Below, piece by piece: positions 45,987 to 55,099 of a stretch of 64,000 bases of DNA. Positions within the stretch are counted from its first letter, which is position 1. Every line of letters starts with the position of its first letter. Source of the stretch: Paenibacillus cellulosilyticus (GTDB lineage: Bacteria > Bacillota > Bacilli > Paenibacillales > Paenibacillaceae); contig NZ_QGTQ01000034.1 in NCBI RefSeq assembly GCF_003182255.1, positions 1-64,000 of the forward strand, in the 5' to 3' direction. Position numbers and translations under genes: made by a program. The notes under the pieces were generated by a model that was not told the DNA's origin, ran no database searches, and was given only the letters and a program-made list of their open reading frames with translations.

Positions 45987-48900
45987 CTACGGATGTGATA
46001 TCCCTTTGCCATTAAATTGAATCCAATCGATATTGAATAAGCTCTGATCTCCTGCTCGATTCTTGAATACGAAATACAGTTCGTGTGTACCTTCAGGAGC
46101 GGTAATTGGAACACTAATATCTACAAAGTTTTGCCATCCACCCGTTACAGGTACTGTAGCCTTCGCAATTAGCGTCCCATCTGGTGAATCCAGCCTTGCC
46201 TCAATGAATCCGCCTTTACCTGCAGAGGCCACACGATACTGAATCGAGTTAATATTTTTCAAGTTCACTGGATTGTACGAAATCCAATCTCCGTGATCGA
46301 TAAAGCCTAGATATTTAATACCGCCCACATCTCTTAATTGGACACCATCCATATTCGTGTAGTGCTCTGCTTGTTTACGCTTCGGCTGGAGCGTAATTTG
46401 ACGGGTCGCTGTTAGTGCATTGGATTGAGCAGTCCCTTTATCCGTATAGCTTACATTAACGACATAGAACAAGTTATCTCCATCCGAATGCCCGTTCAAA
46501 GCAGTGAATTGCCCTTCACAGCCCTTCTGTTCCTTGGTTGTATGGGTATGTTGATCATGTCCTAACAGTGCATCAACCGTTACCTTTGAACAAGGAATTT
46601 TCCCGCTGGTCGTGCTGCCATCCTCCGCATCCGTTACAACCACACGGTAATTGACTTGCTCTCCCCATTCGAAGAATCCCCCATCAACAGGCTCCTCTAC
46701 TTTAATGGTCGGCAAAGTATTACCGACCGTAATTGGTATTCTCACAATGGAATATCTACCCGTTGAATCGAAAACCTTCAACTTCACGGTATAATTTCCT
46801 GGCTTGCGAAAAGTGTACGTTGGATTAGGTAATCTGGAGTTTACGATATTATCCTTGGTGAAGCTCCACAAATAAGTAAGCTTATCTCCATCAGGATCAT
46901 ATGTGCCCTTACTAGTGAACTTTACTGTCAATGGCGCTTTACCAGAAATAACACTGGCTTGCGCAGCTGCAATTGGAGCATTAGCACCCAGTGTGTAGCG
47001 GATCTTAATTAATTGCGCTTCGCCAGATGCTGACGGATCACCATAGGCACCATAATCAAGTACATACATTGCTCCATCGGGTCCAAATTGGACATCTACC
47101 GGATTGGACAACTTGATTGAAGAGAGGAATGGAAGGATCGATATCATCTTACCCTTCTCATCAAATCTTACTTCCTTAATCCAACCTCGTGAAAAATCAT
47201 ACAAGAACAAGCTGTTGTTATAATACTGTGGCAGTTTAATGTCTGATTTGTTATTCGAGTTAAACCGATAGATCGGTCCCGCCATCGCCGTTCTTCCCGT
47301 CCCATTCGTCAACTGAGGAAACTCCGCGGAGTCTCCATACGGATACCATAACCACGCTGGTCTAGCCGCCGGCAGAACCTTCGTACCCGTATTATTCGGA
47401 GAATCGTTAGTAGGATGACTGCAATCGAACGGGCCTGAAGATGAACTTGTTGCGAAGTTATAGTCCTGATAAGCCTTATTGTCAGCTATGCAATACGGCC
47501 AGCCATAGTTTCCTGCTGAATCTGCATAGTTCCATTCATCATAGCCACGTGGACCACGATTCGGATCATCAGCATTAGCATCCGGACCTACATCGCTAAA
47601 ATAAAGACGATCGTTTGTAGTATCGATTGATATACGGAAGGGGTTACGCACTCCCATAATGTAGATTTCGGGACGCCCTTCTTTCCCATCCTTCGAGAAC
47701 AAGTTCCCATCTGGAATTGTATAGGAGCCTTCTTCAGTTGGTTTAATACGTAATATTTTACCGCGAAGATCATTGGAGTTGGCTGCCGTATGCTGGGAGT
47801 CTTTCACCGCCTGCCCTGCTCTTTCGTCTAATGGAGCAAATCCATCAGACAGGAACGGATTGGTATTGTCACCGATTGGAATATACAAGTTGCCTTTCGA
47901 GTCGAATGCCATTCCACCACCACCGTGGCAGCAATCTTTTCTTTGAATCGGGATGCGAAGCAGGACTTTCTCTGACCCCATATCCAACTGATCATTCTTA
48001 ATAACAAACCTTGATACTCGATAAATATCCTCACTCCCTGCCGGAGAATACAGGGTATAGAACCAATGATTATGTTGGAACTGAGGATCAACTATTCCAC
48101 TCATTAGGCCATCATCACCAATTACAGATACGTTTAACTGGCCTACTATTTTCGTTGTTGAGTTCTTAGGATTATAGAGCTTAATCTTACCATTACGCTC
48201 GATATAGAAAAGTCGACCATCCGGTGCAAATGACATCTGAATTGGATCTGTCGTGTTATTATCCAGGACTACTTTCTCAAAGGATCGATCGACTGTAGCA
48301 TCGCAATCTCCATACTTCAGCCCAGTTGCATATAGTATTCCGCCAAGCAAATGCTGTTGAAACAAAGGTTCCGAATAAGATGCTGCTGAATGCCCTCCAC
48401 CTGTATACCAGGAACGTCCCCCAGAATATCTGCTGCACCATGATATTGGATGATCAATCCCCATTGTTCCACCGCTGTAAGTGCTCTCGTCTAATCGAGC
48501 TAGCACATGAACGTTACCTCTTGGGTTTATTTGATAGTCATACCACTCGTCCGTTCGCTCCCAACGTTGAGGTAACATTGAAGTTGATGGGTGAGTTCGA
48601 TCATCTACTATTATTGTTGCCTTCTGATCGACCGGATGCTTTTTCAAATATGCACCAACAAGTCCTCCATACCACTTCCAGTCATACTCCGTGTCAGCTG
48701 CCGCGTGCACCCCAACGTAACCATTTCCCGCTTTAATATAACGTTCGAATGCAGCCTGTTGTGATTCATTGAGTACGTCACCAGTTGTAAGCAGGAACAC
48801 AACTGCCTTGTATTTCGACAGCTCTTGATCTGTAAATACACTGCTATTCTCGGTTGTGTCTACTTCAAACCCGTTAGACTTACCAAGTTCTTTAATCGTT

Positions 48901-49079
48901 TCGATTGCAGCTGGTATAGAATCATGTCTGAAATCGTCTGTCTTGGTGAACAACAGCACCTTTGTGCTTGTTGTCTTGACTGCAGTGGATGTCGATTCAG
49001 CTGCCTGTGTATCATTCGTAACAAGTCCAATCGAGCTTAAGAGTATGAATACTATGAGAAACACTAATAATTTCCGCAT
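45987..49079 (-). CDS. Secreted ThuA / sugar dehydrogenase beta-propeller / PKD / CBM6 protein
   Basis: A 1030-residue extracellular protein. A signal peptide (about 1-26, hydrophobic core VFLIVFILLSSIGLV) is followed by a ThuA-like domain (about 37-255; FTKTDDFRHDSIPAAIE, GVHAAADTEYDW), then a GSDH/PQQ-type six-bladed propeller (about 265-695; CHGGGGMAFDSKGNLYI, GVRNPFRISID). A PKD domain (about 703-785, SKGTYDPDGDKLTYLWSF) comes next, then a second Ig-like stretch with four Cys and a C-terminal CBM6 (about 898-1030; YLGFIDHGDWISY). ThuA-GSDH-PKD-CBM6 fusions occur in Paenibacillus and Bacteroidetes; the substrate is presumably a sugar or glycan. It is the last gene of the glycan run, 37 bp after ugd. 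Confidence 0.88.
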   Translation of the reverse strand: MRKLLVFLIVFILLSSIGLVTNDTQAAESTSTAVKTTSTKVLLFTKTDDFRHDSIPAAIETIKELGKSNGFEVDTTENSSVFTDQELSKYKAVVFLLTTGDVLNESQQAAFERYIKAGNGYVGVHAAADTEYDWKWYGGLVGAYLKKHPVDQKATIIVDDRTHPSTSMLPQRWERTDEWYDYQINPRGNVHVLARLDESTYSGGTMGIDHPISWCSRYSGGRSWYTGGGHSAASYSEPLFQQHLLGGILYATGLKYGDCDATVDRSFEKVVLDNNTTDPIQMSFAPDGRLFYIERNGKIKLYNPKNSTTKIVGQLNVSVIGDDGLMSGIVDPQFQHNHWFYTLYSPAGSEDIYRVSRFVIKNDQLDMGSEKVLLRIPIQRKDCCHGGGGMAFDSKGNLYIPIGDNTNPFLSDGFAPLDERAGQAVKDSQHTAANSNDLRGKILRIKPTEEGSYTIPDGNLFSKDGKEGRPEIYIMGVRNPFRISIDTTNDRLYFSDVGPDANADDPNRGPRGYDEWNYADSAGNYGWPYCIADNKAYQDYNFATSSSSGPFDCSHPTNDSPNNTGTKVLPAARPAWLWYPYGDSAEFPQLTNGTGRTAMAGPIYRFNSNNKSDIKLPQYYNNSLFLYDFSRGWIKEVRFDEKGKMISILPFLSSIKLSNPVDVQFGPDGAMYVLDYGAYGDPSASGEAQLIKIRYTLGANAPIAAAQASVISGKAPLTVKFTSKGTYDPDGDKLTYLWSFTKDNIVNSRLPNPTYTFRKPGNYTVKLKVFDSTGRYSIVRIPITVGNTLPTIKVEEPVDGGFFEWGEQVNYRVVVTDAEDGSTTSGKIPCSKVTVDALLGHDQHTHTTKEQKGCEGQFTALNGHSDGDNLFYVVNVSYTDKGTAQSNALTATRQITLQPKRKQAEHYTNMDGVQLRDVGGIKYLGFIDHGDWISYNPVNLKNINSIQYRVASAGKGGFIEARLDSPDGTLIAKATVPVTGGWQNFVDISVPITAPEGTHELYFVFKNRAGDQSLFNIDWIQFNGKGISHP

Positions 49080-49116
49080 AATGAATCCTTTCTTACCACT
49101 CTATTAATGTTACTTC

Positions 49117-50454
49117 CTAGAACAACAGGACTGGACTTTCATCACGCACGCCGTGGTTCATATTAGGACGTCCAACCGAGTAATAAATGAATGAAGTCTG
49201 AGACAGTTCCTCTTCACTGAATACATTCCTGCCGTCAATCAGAATAGGTTTTCGTAATAACCCTTCAAGCTCGAGCAGGGATATCTCCGCGAATTCTTTC
49301 CATTCCGTTAGCAGGCATAACGCATCTGCATTAGCAACCGCTTCTTCCTTGCTATCACAATATTTCAGTTGTGGATGTGAGATAAGTCGACTAAAGTTCG
49401 AAGTAGCTACCGGGTCATACGCCTTCACACTAGCACCACGCTGCAATAAGGTCTGAATGATCTCAACTGCTGGCGCATCACGTATATCATCCGTTTCCGG
49501 CTTAAAGGCCAATCCCCATATTGCAATGGTCTTCCCTTGCAGGTCATCGAGTATAGCTTCCAGTTTACGAATAACATTGAATCGTTGATCCTGGTTTACT
49601 TCCACTACTGACTTCAACAGTTTGAACTCATAGTCAACATGCCCTGCAATTTGAATAAGTGCTTGCGTGTCTTTAGGAAAACAAGAGCCCCCATATCCGA
49701 TGCCTGCCTTCAAGAATGAACGACCAATCCGATTGTCATGGCCCATTCCTTCAGCGACCTTCGTAACATCTGCTCCGACCTTCTCGCAGATATTCGCGAT
49801 CTCGTTGATGAATGAAATCTTCGTAGCCAAGAAGGCATTAGAAGCGTATTTGATCATTTCAGCGCTGCGAATATCTGTAACGAGAATATTATCCGTCAGA
49901 GGCGAGTGAAGTTGCGTAAGCCATTCCTGAGCTTTCTCACTGGTTGTTCCAATAACAATGCGATCTGGATTCAACGTATCCCGAATAGCTGAACCCTCGC
50001 GTAAAAACTCAGGAACGGAAGCAACATCAAATCGCTGATTTGTTTGTTCCGCAATAATTGCGGCCACTTTCTCATTCGTTCCAACGGGTACCGTGCTCTT
50101 GGTCACGATCACTTTATAATCGTTGATAGCCGCTCCTATCTCTGCAGCAGCTTGCTTAATATAAGTTAGATTTGCTTCCCCATTCGGAAGCGATGGTGTG
50201 CCGACAGCAAGAATGACGATATCCGACTTATTAACGGCATCGGCAAGATCAGTTGAAAACCGCAGTCTGCCCGCTTCCACATTCGTATCGATCAACTCTT
50301 TTAACCCGGGCTCATAGATGGGTACTTCACCTCTACCCAGCATCTCGATTTTCTCATTCACCTTATCTACGCATATAACCTCATTTCCCAAATGCGCGAA
50401 GCAAACGCCTGATACGAGTCCAACATAGCCAGTGCCGATAACAGCCAGTTTCAT
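49117..50454 (-). CDS. ugd: UDP-glucose 6-dehydrogenase
   Basis: Oxidises UDP-glucose to UDP-glucuronic acid with NAD. It has 445 residues. The NAD motif is MKLAVIGTGYVGLVSGVCFA; the central helix and catalytic-Cys region is KAGIGYGGSCFPKDTQAL (Cys near 262); the C-terminal domain has WGLAFKPETDDIRDAPA. The start has GGAGTGGAG. It supplies UDP-GlcA for an acidic glycan from the UDP-glucose made by GalU at the head of the operon. Confidence 0.97.
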   Translation of the reverse strand: MKLAVIGTGYVGLVSGVCFAHLGNEVICVDKVNEKIEMLGRGEVPIYEPGLKELIDTNVEAGRLRFSTDLADAVNKSDIVILAVGTPSLPNGEANLTYIKQAAAEIGAAINDYKVIVTKSTVPVGTNEKVAAIIAEQTNQRFDVASVPEFLREGSAIRDTLNPDRIVIGTTSEKAQEWLTQLHSPLTDNILVTDIRSAEMIKYASNAFLATKISFINEIANICEKVGADVTKVAEGMGHDNRIGRSFLKAGIGYGGSCFPKDTQALIQIAGHVDYEFKLLKSVVEVNQDQRFNVIRKLEAILDDLQGKTIAIWGLAFKPETDDIRDAPAVEIIQTLLQRGASVKAYDPVATSNFSRLISHPQLKYCDSKEEAVANADALCLLTEWKEFAEISLLELEGLLRKPILIDGRNVFSEEELSQTSFIYYSVGRPNMNHGVRDESPVLLF

Positions 50455-50481
50455 TTTTTCTCCACTCCCATACTTTTGTCT

Positions 50482-51837
50482 TTAGTGTGTGTAGCTCATG
50501 ATTTCAGTCCAGTCCATGCACAGCCGCACAATATCCTCTTCAATCAATTCAGAGCCACTTTGCACTTCAATAATCTCCAAATCATTAATCGCTCGAATGG
50601 TATGCTTCATTCCAGCAGGAACTTGGATGACGTCACCTGCAGCAATACGCCGATACTGACCGTCCAGTACCATCTCGCCTTCACCGCCAATAACCGTCCA
50701 AACTTCACTGCGCATCATATGGTATTGGTAACTTAAGTTACGACCAGCTGTGATTGTAATTCGCTTCGTCAATACTTCGCGCCCATCATCGTATCGAATG
50801 AAATCTACAACTTTGTACTGTCCCCACCGACGCTCTTCATACATAGGACGCTGATTCCAATCACCGCTCAATTCTTTAATCCGAGGGCTGTGCGATTTAT
50901 CCGATACCAGAATACCGTCAGGACTTGCCGCAACCACTACATTGGACAAACCAATTACTGTGATTGGAATTTCAAGCTCATTGACAAGGTGAGTATTGAT
51001 ACTATCCTCAGTGACAACACCTTTGCCATATACCGAAGCATCCATCTCACTCGTTAATGTGTGCCAAGTTCCTAGGTCACGCCATTGTCCGACATATCGA
51101 GTAACAACAATGTTCTGCAGTTTTTCAACAACTTCATAATCAAAGCTGTTCTTAGGCAGATTACGATACTGCTTGCACATCTCGTCATATTGGATTGGTA
51201 AATTCATGGAGATCAATAGATTAATCAATGTATCGAGACGGAATGCAAAAACCCCACAGTTCCAAAGCGCACCTCTATTGATTAGAGCTGCGGCTTCTTC
51301 CTTGCGGGGCTTTTCTTTAAATTGTTCAACTTTACTTACTCCTGTATTGTGAACAGGAACGATATAGCCAAAGCTTTCTGAAGGTGAATCTGGTACAACA
51401 CCCATTAGGGCCAGTTCTGCATCCGATTCTTTAATCGCATGCTCCAACTCCACCACATGCGAGAAGAAATCATCACTGACAAATGGATCAACTGGCATTA
51501 TTGTAACAACTTCGTTCAACGATACACCCTCGACAGAGTACAAATATGCTGCAGCGAGTGCGATTGCAGGGAACGTATCTCGACGCTCTGGCTCAACAAT
51601 GATAGTCGCTTCATTATTCAATTGACTCTGGAGCAGCTCCACTTGTGCTCTTCCTGTGGCAATAAAGCTATTAGTAGATAACCCGACGTTCTTTAGTTGT
51701 CGCCAAACACGCTGAACCATTGATTCATCCTCACCTTGAGGATTTTGTAGTAACGGAAGAAATTGCTTGGAACGCATATCATTAGATAGCGGCCACAGCC
51801 GCTTACCCGATCCGCCCGATAATAGTACGATTTTCAC
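50482..51837 (-). CDS. manC: Mannose-1-phosphate guanylyltransferase / mannose-6-phosphate isomerase
   Basis: A bifunctional enzyme making GDP-mannose. The GTG at 51837 is used (451 residues), eight bases after AGGAG; the ORF opens seven codons earlier. The N-terminal nucleotidyltransferase has LLSGGSGKRLWPLSND, EPERRDTFPAIALAA and the FKEKPRKEEA motif. The C-terminal cupin (about 345-451) holds the type II isomerase region: RRWGQYKVVD, KRITITAGRNLSYQYHMMRSE in parts, and HTIRAINDLEIIEVQ. It overlaps the end of rmlD by 35 bp. Confidence 0.95.
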   Translation of the reverse strand: MKIVLLSGGSGKRLWPLSNDMRSKQFLPLLQNPQGEDESMVQRVWRQLKNVGLSTNSFIATGRAQVELLQSQLNNEATIIVEPERRDTFPAIALAAAYLYSVEGVSLNEVVTIMPVDPFVSDDFFSHVVELEHAIKESDAELALMGVVPDSPSESFGYIVPVHNTGVSKVEQFKEKPRKEEAAALINRGALWNCGVFAFRLDTLINLLISMNLPIQYDEMCKQYRNLPKNSFDYEVVEKLQNIVVTRYVGQWRDLGTWHTLTSEMDASVYGKGVVTEDSINTHLVNELEIPITVIGLSNVVVAASPDGILVSDKSHSPRIKELSGDWNQRPMYEERRWGQYKVVDFIRYDDGREVLTKRITITAGRNLSYQYHMMRSEVWTVIGGEGEMVLDGQYRRIAAGDVIQVPAGMKHTIRAINDLEIIEVQSGSELIEEDIVRLCMDWTEIMSYTH

Positions 51838-52696
51838 TCGTATCACTCCTATAACCATTTTCAGATAAATATTGCTCCAATGCCGCTTCCCAATGACGCA
51901 TCTCAGGAAAACCGCCCAGTCGCAGAGACATATGGTCGAAGACAGAGTAAGAAGGTCTCGCAGCAGGTCGAATGAATTGATCCGATGTTACAGCCGTTAA
52001 CTGCACATCCAAACCAGACAAGCGGAAGATTGCTTCTGCGAACTCAAACCACGAGCAGCTACCGCTATTCGATACATGATACGTACCGTATTGTTCAGTC
52101 TCGATTAACGTTGCAATACATGCAGCAAGATCCTTCGTAAAGGTTGGACAGCCCACTTGGTCATGTACGACCGATACCTGTCCCTTCTCCTTGCCAAGCT
52201 TCAACATCGTCTTTACGAAGTTCGCCCCATGCTGCCCATATACCCATGAGGTACGTACGATGAAATAACGGGAGTGAAGTGTCTCGACGAATCGCTCACC
52301 TATCCATTTCGAGCGGCCATACACATTTATTGGGTCAATAGCGGCAAACTCGTCATAAGGCTCAACACCTTGCCCATTAAATACATAATCCGTGCTTACG
52401 TACACGAGCTTCGCGCCAACTGCTGCTGCAGCTGACGCGATGTTGCGAGTTCCATATCCGTTAATGCTGTATGCTTGATCGGGCTCTGACTCAGCTTGAT
52501 CAACCTTCGTATAGGCACCACCGTGGATGATAACATCTGGCTTCAATTGCTGAACGATTTGATGCACCTGCTCTGCATTCGCAACATCCAACTCAGCTCT
52601 CCCAAGACCATAAACATCATATTCTTGGAGCTGCTCAACCAAGTCAACGCCAAGTTGTCCGTTCGCACCTGTAATGAGAACCCGCTTCTTATCCAT
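51803..52696 (-). CDS. rmlD: dTDP-4-dehydrorhamnose reductase
   Basis: Last step of dTDP-L-rhamnose synthesis. A 297-residue extended SDR: nucleotide motif VLITGANGQLGVDLVE, IIHGGAYTKVDQAES near 60, the catalytic YGRSKWIGE near 128, and TSWVYGQHGANFVKTML. The start overlaps the rmlB stop by 8 bp. The C-terminal tail is slightly longer than usual and overlaps manC. Confidence 0.96.
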   Translation of the reverse strand: MDKKRVLITGANGQLGVDLVEQLQEYDVYGLGRAELDVANAEQVHQIVQQLKPDVIIHGGAYTKVDQAESEPDQAYSINGYGTRNIASAAAAVGAKLVYVSTDYVFNGQGVEPYDEFAAIDPINVYGRSKWIGERFVETLHSRYFIVRTSWVYGQHGANFVKTMLKLGKEKGQVSVVHDQVGCPTFTKDLAACIATLIETEQYGTYHVSNSGSCSWFEFAEAIFRLSGLDVQLTAVTSDQFIRPAARPSYSVFDHMSLRLGGFPEMRHWEAALEQYLSENGYRSDTSENRTIIGRIG

Positions 52697-53708
52697 ACAA
52701 CGGCTCTCCGTATTGCTTGCTGTAATAGTTCATATAATCGCCGGACTTAATGCTGCGCCACCATGCTTCATTCGCCAGATACCATTCGATCGTCTCGGCA
52801 ATGCCCGTCTCGAACGTATAATCCGGCTGCCAGCCCAGCTGTTCGGTCAGTTTCGTCGGATCAATCGCATAACGACGATCATGGCCTAAGCGGTCTGTCA
52901 CATACTTAATCAGTTCCTTCGACTTGCCCAGTCGTTCCAGGATCAGCTCGACAATTTCAATGTTCTTCCGTTCATTGTGACCGCCGATATTGTACACTTC
53001 ACCGGACTCACCTTTATGAATGACAAGGTCGATTGCCTTCGCATGATCTTGCACATGCAGCCAGTCACGTACATTCAATCCATCGCCATATACCGGAAGC
53101 TGTTTACCTTCAAGTGCGTTCGTAATCATGAGCGGAATCAGCTTCTCTGGGAAGTGATAAGGACCATAGTTATTCGAGCATCTCGTAATGTTAACGTTCA
53201 TGCCATACGTCTCGTGATACGCCAGAACAAGTAGATCTGCTCCTGCTTTACTAGCAGAATACGGACTGTTTGGCGCCAGCGGCGTTTCTTCTGTGAAGTA
53301 GCCCGTCTCGCCGAGTGAACCATAGACCTCATCGGTCGAGATTTGAACGTATTTCTGAATTCCCTTCGTTCTTGCAGCATCTAGCAGCACTTGTGTTCCG
53401 GAAATATTCGTTTGAATGAAAATACCTGGCTCTGTAATGCTGCGATCCACATGAGATTCAGCTGCAAAGTTGACCAGCACATCGATTTCATGTTCATCCA
53501 GCAGCTGTGCAATTAATTGCGCATCCGCAATGTCGCCTTTGACGAATGTATATTGCGGATTGTTCTCGACATCCTTCAGATTCTCGAGATTTCCAGCATA
53601 AGTAAGTTTATCGAGATTTACGATCTTATAGCTCGGATGCTTCTCCAGCATGTATCGAACAAAGTTACTTCCAATGAATCCTGCTCCACCCGTTACCAAT
53701 AGTTTCAT
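52689..53708 (-). CDS. rmlB: dTDP-glucose 4,6-dehydratase
   Basis: Converts dTDP-glucose to dTDP-4-keto-6-deoxyglucose. It has 339 residues: MKLLVTGGAGFIGSNFVRYML, VNFAAESHVDRSI, STDEVYGSLGETG with the active-site DE, YSASKAGADLL and the GDGLNVRDWLHV motif. A good AAAGGAG site precedes the ATG. It is third of the rmlACBD block. Confidence 0.97.
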   Translation of the reverse strand: MKLLVTGGAGFIGSNFVRYMLEKHPSYKIVNLDKLTYAGNLENLKDVENNPQYTFVKGDIADAQLIAQLLDEHEIDVLVNFAAESHVDRSITEPGIFIQTNISGTQVLLDAARTKGIQKYVQISTDEVYGSLGETGYFTEETPLAPNSPYSASKAGADLLVLAYHETYGMNVNITRCSNNYGPYHFPEKLIPLMITNALEGKQLPVYGDGLNVRDWLHVQDHAKAIDLVIHKGESGEVYNIGGHNERKNIEIVELILERLGKSKELIKYVTDRLGHDRRYAIDPTKLTEQLGWQPDYTFETGIAETIEWYLANEAWWRSIKSGDYMNYYSKQYGEPLYG

Positions 53709-53729
53709 ATGTAATTGCTCCTTTATGTT

Positions 53730-54275
53730 CTAGAAATAGATGCCCGCTTCGCGAATACCTGGATGGACCTTATCCTTATCCGACAGCACAACCCGATCGG
53801 TTGGCCAGTCGATTCCGATATCCGGATCGTTCCACAGAATGCCGTGGTCATGCTCACGTGAATAATACTCATCCACTTTGTACATGACCTGCGTATTCGG
53901 CGTCAGCGTACAGAAGCCATGCGCGAAGCCCTTCGGTACAAGCAATTGACGTTTATTCGATTCACTCAGGATAACGCCAACCCACTGCCCGTAAGTCGAC
54001 GAACCTCCACGAAGATCTACCGCCACATCATAGATTGCACCGGCTGCGACACGCACCAGCTTTGTCTGAGCTTTCGGAGCCAATTGGAAGTGCAGTCCTC
54101 TAACCGTTCCCGCTTCCGATGAGAGGGAATGATTATCTTGAATGAAGTTGTATTCGACCCCTGCTGCCTTGAACTTCTCTTCATTGTAGCTTTCAGTAAA
54201 AAAGCCCCGATGATCGCCGAATACATCCGTCTCGATCACCAGGACTCCATCTAATTTCGTTGGTATGATTTTCAT
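53730..54275 (-). CDS. rmlC: dTDP-4-dehydrorhamnose 3,5-epimerase
   Basis: A 181-residue cupin epimerase. Family signatures are VLVIETDVFGDHRGFFTESYNEEKF (in parts: FGDHRGFF and ESYNEEKF), FIQDNHSLSSEAGTVRGLHFQ with the catalytic His, DVAVDLRGGSSTYG, PKGFAHGF and a WNDPDIGIDWP ending. The site AAAGGAG precedes the ATG. It lies between rmlA and rmlB with short gaps. Confidence 0.97.
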   Translation of the reverse strand: MKIIPTKLDGVLVIETDVFGDHRGFFTESYNEEKFKAAGVEYNFIQDNHSLSSEAGTVRGLHFQLAPKAQTKLVRVAAGAIYDVAVDLRGGSSTYGQWVGVILSESNKRQLLVPKGFAHGFCTLTPNTQVMYKVDEYYSREHDHGILWNDPDIGIDWPTDRVVLSDKDKVHPGIREAGIYF

Positions 54276-54292
54276 CGTGATCGCTGACTCCT

Positions 54293-55048
54293 TTACTTAG
54301 CTGCCGCTACTGGTTGACGTCCGAAGCTAAGATCGAATTGTTCGTTACGGAGCAGTTCATTAGCTTTGTTCCACGATTCATGCGTTCCCGCATCCGTCCA
54401 CCAGCCATCAAGCACATCATAGGTCAATAAACCACGCTCGATATAAGCATTGTTAACGTCCGTAATCTCCATTTCACCGCGTCCCGAAGGCTTCAGCGTC
54501 TTCACAATCTCAAATACTTGCGCGTCGTACATGTAAATACCCGTTACAGCGTAATTGCTCTTCGCTTGTTTCGGTTTCTCTTCGATCGAGCGAATACGAT
54601 CGCCATCCAGCTCAGCAACGCCGTAACGTTCCGGATCATGTACTTCTTTGAGCAAAATTTTAGCGCCAGTGCCCTGGCGCTTGAAGTTTTCTACATATGG
54701 GGTAATGTCATCCGAGAAGATATTATCGCCTAGGATAACAGCCATTGGCTCATCTTGAATGAAGCTGCGTGCAAGACCGAGTGCCTGTGCGATACCGCCA
54801 GCTTGGTCTTGTACTTTGTAAGAGAATGAAACACCGAATTCATAACCGCTGCCCAAAAGATTAACGACATCGCCCATATGGTCACGTCCAGTGACAATGA
54901 GGATGTCGTCGATACCTGCATTCTTCAATTTATGAATCGAGTGATAAATCATCGGATATGGACCAACCGGAAGCAAGTGCTTATTCGTAACCTTCGTCAA
55001 TGGATAAAGACGCGATCCTGTACCGCCTGCGAGAATAATACCTTTCAT
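54293..55048 (-). CDS. rmlA: Glucose-1-phosphate thymidylyltransferase
   Basis: First step of dTDP-rhamnose synthesis. A 251-residue enzyme of the short Gram-positive type, lacking the C-terminal 40 residues of E. coli RmlA. The GTP/TTP-binding motif [19 protein letters not shown] is at 3-21, [11 protein letters not shown] near 100 and [20 protein letters not shown] near 155. The start has AAGGAG. It opens the rmlACBD block. Confidence 0.96.
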   Translation of the reverse strand: MKGIILAGGTGSRLYPLTKVTNKHLLPVGPYPMIYHSIHKLKNAGIDDILIVTGRDHMGDVVNLLGSGYEFGVSFSYKVQDQAGGIAQALGLARSFIQDEPMAVILGDNIFSDDITPYVENFKRQGTGAKILLKEVHDPERYGVAELDGDRIRSIEEKPKQAKSNYAVTGIYMYDAQVFEIVKTLKPSGRGEMEITDVNNAYIERGLLTYDVLDGWWTDAGTHESWNKANELLRNEQFDLSFGRQPVAAAK

Positions 55049-55099
55049 TTCTCAACACTCCTTATATATTTAATGTAGGTTAATAAACACTTTGTTTTA

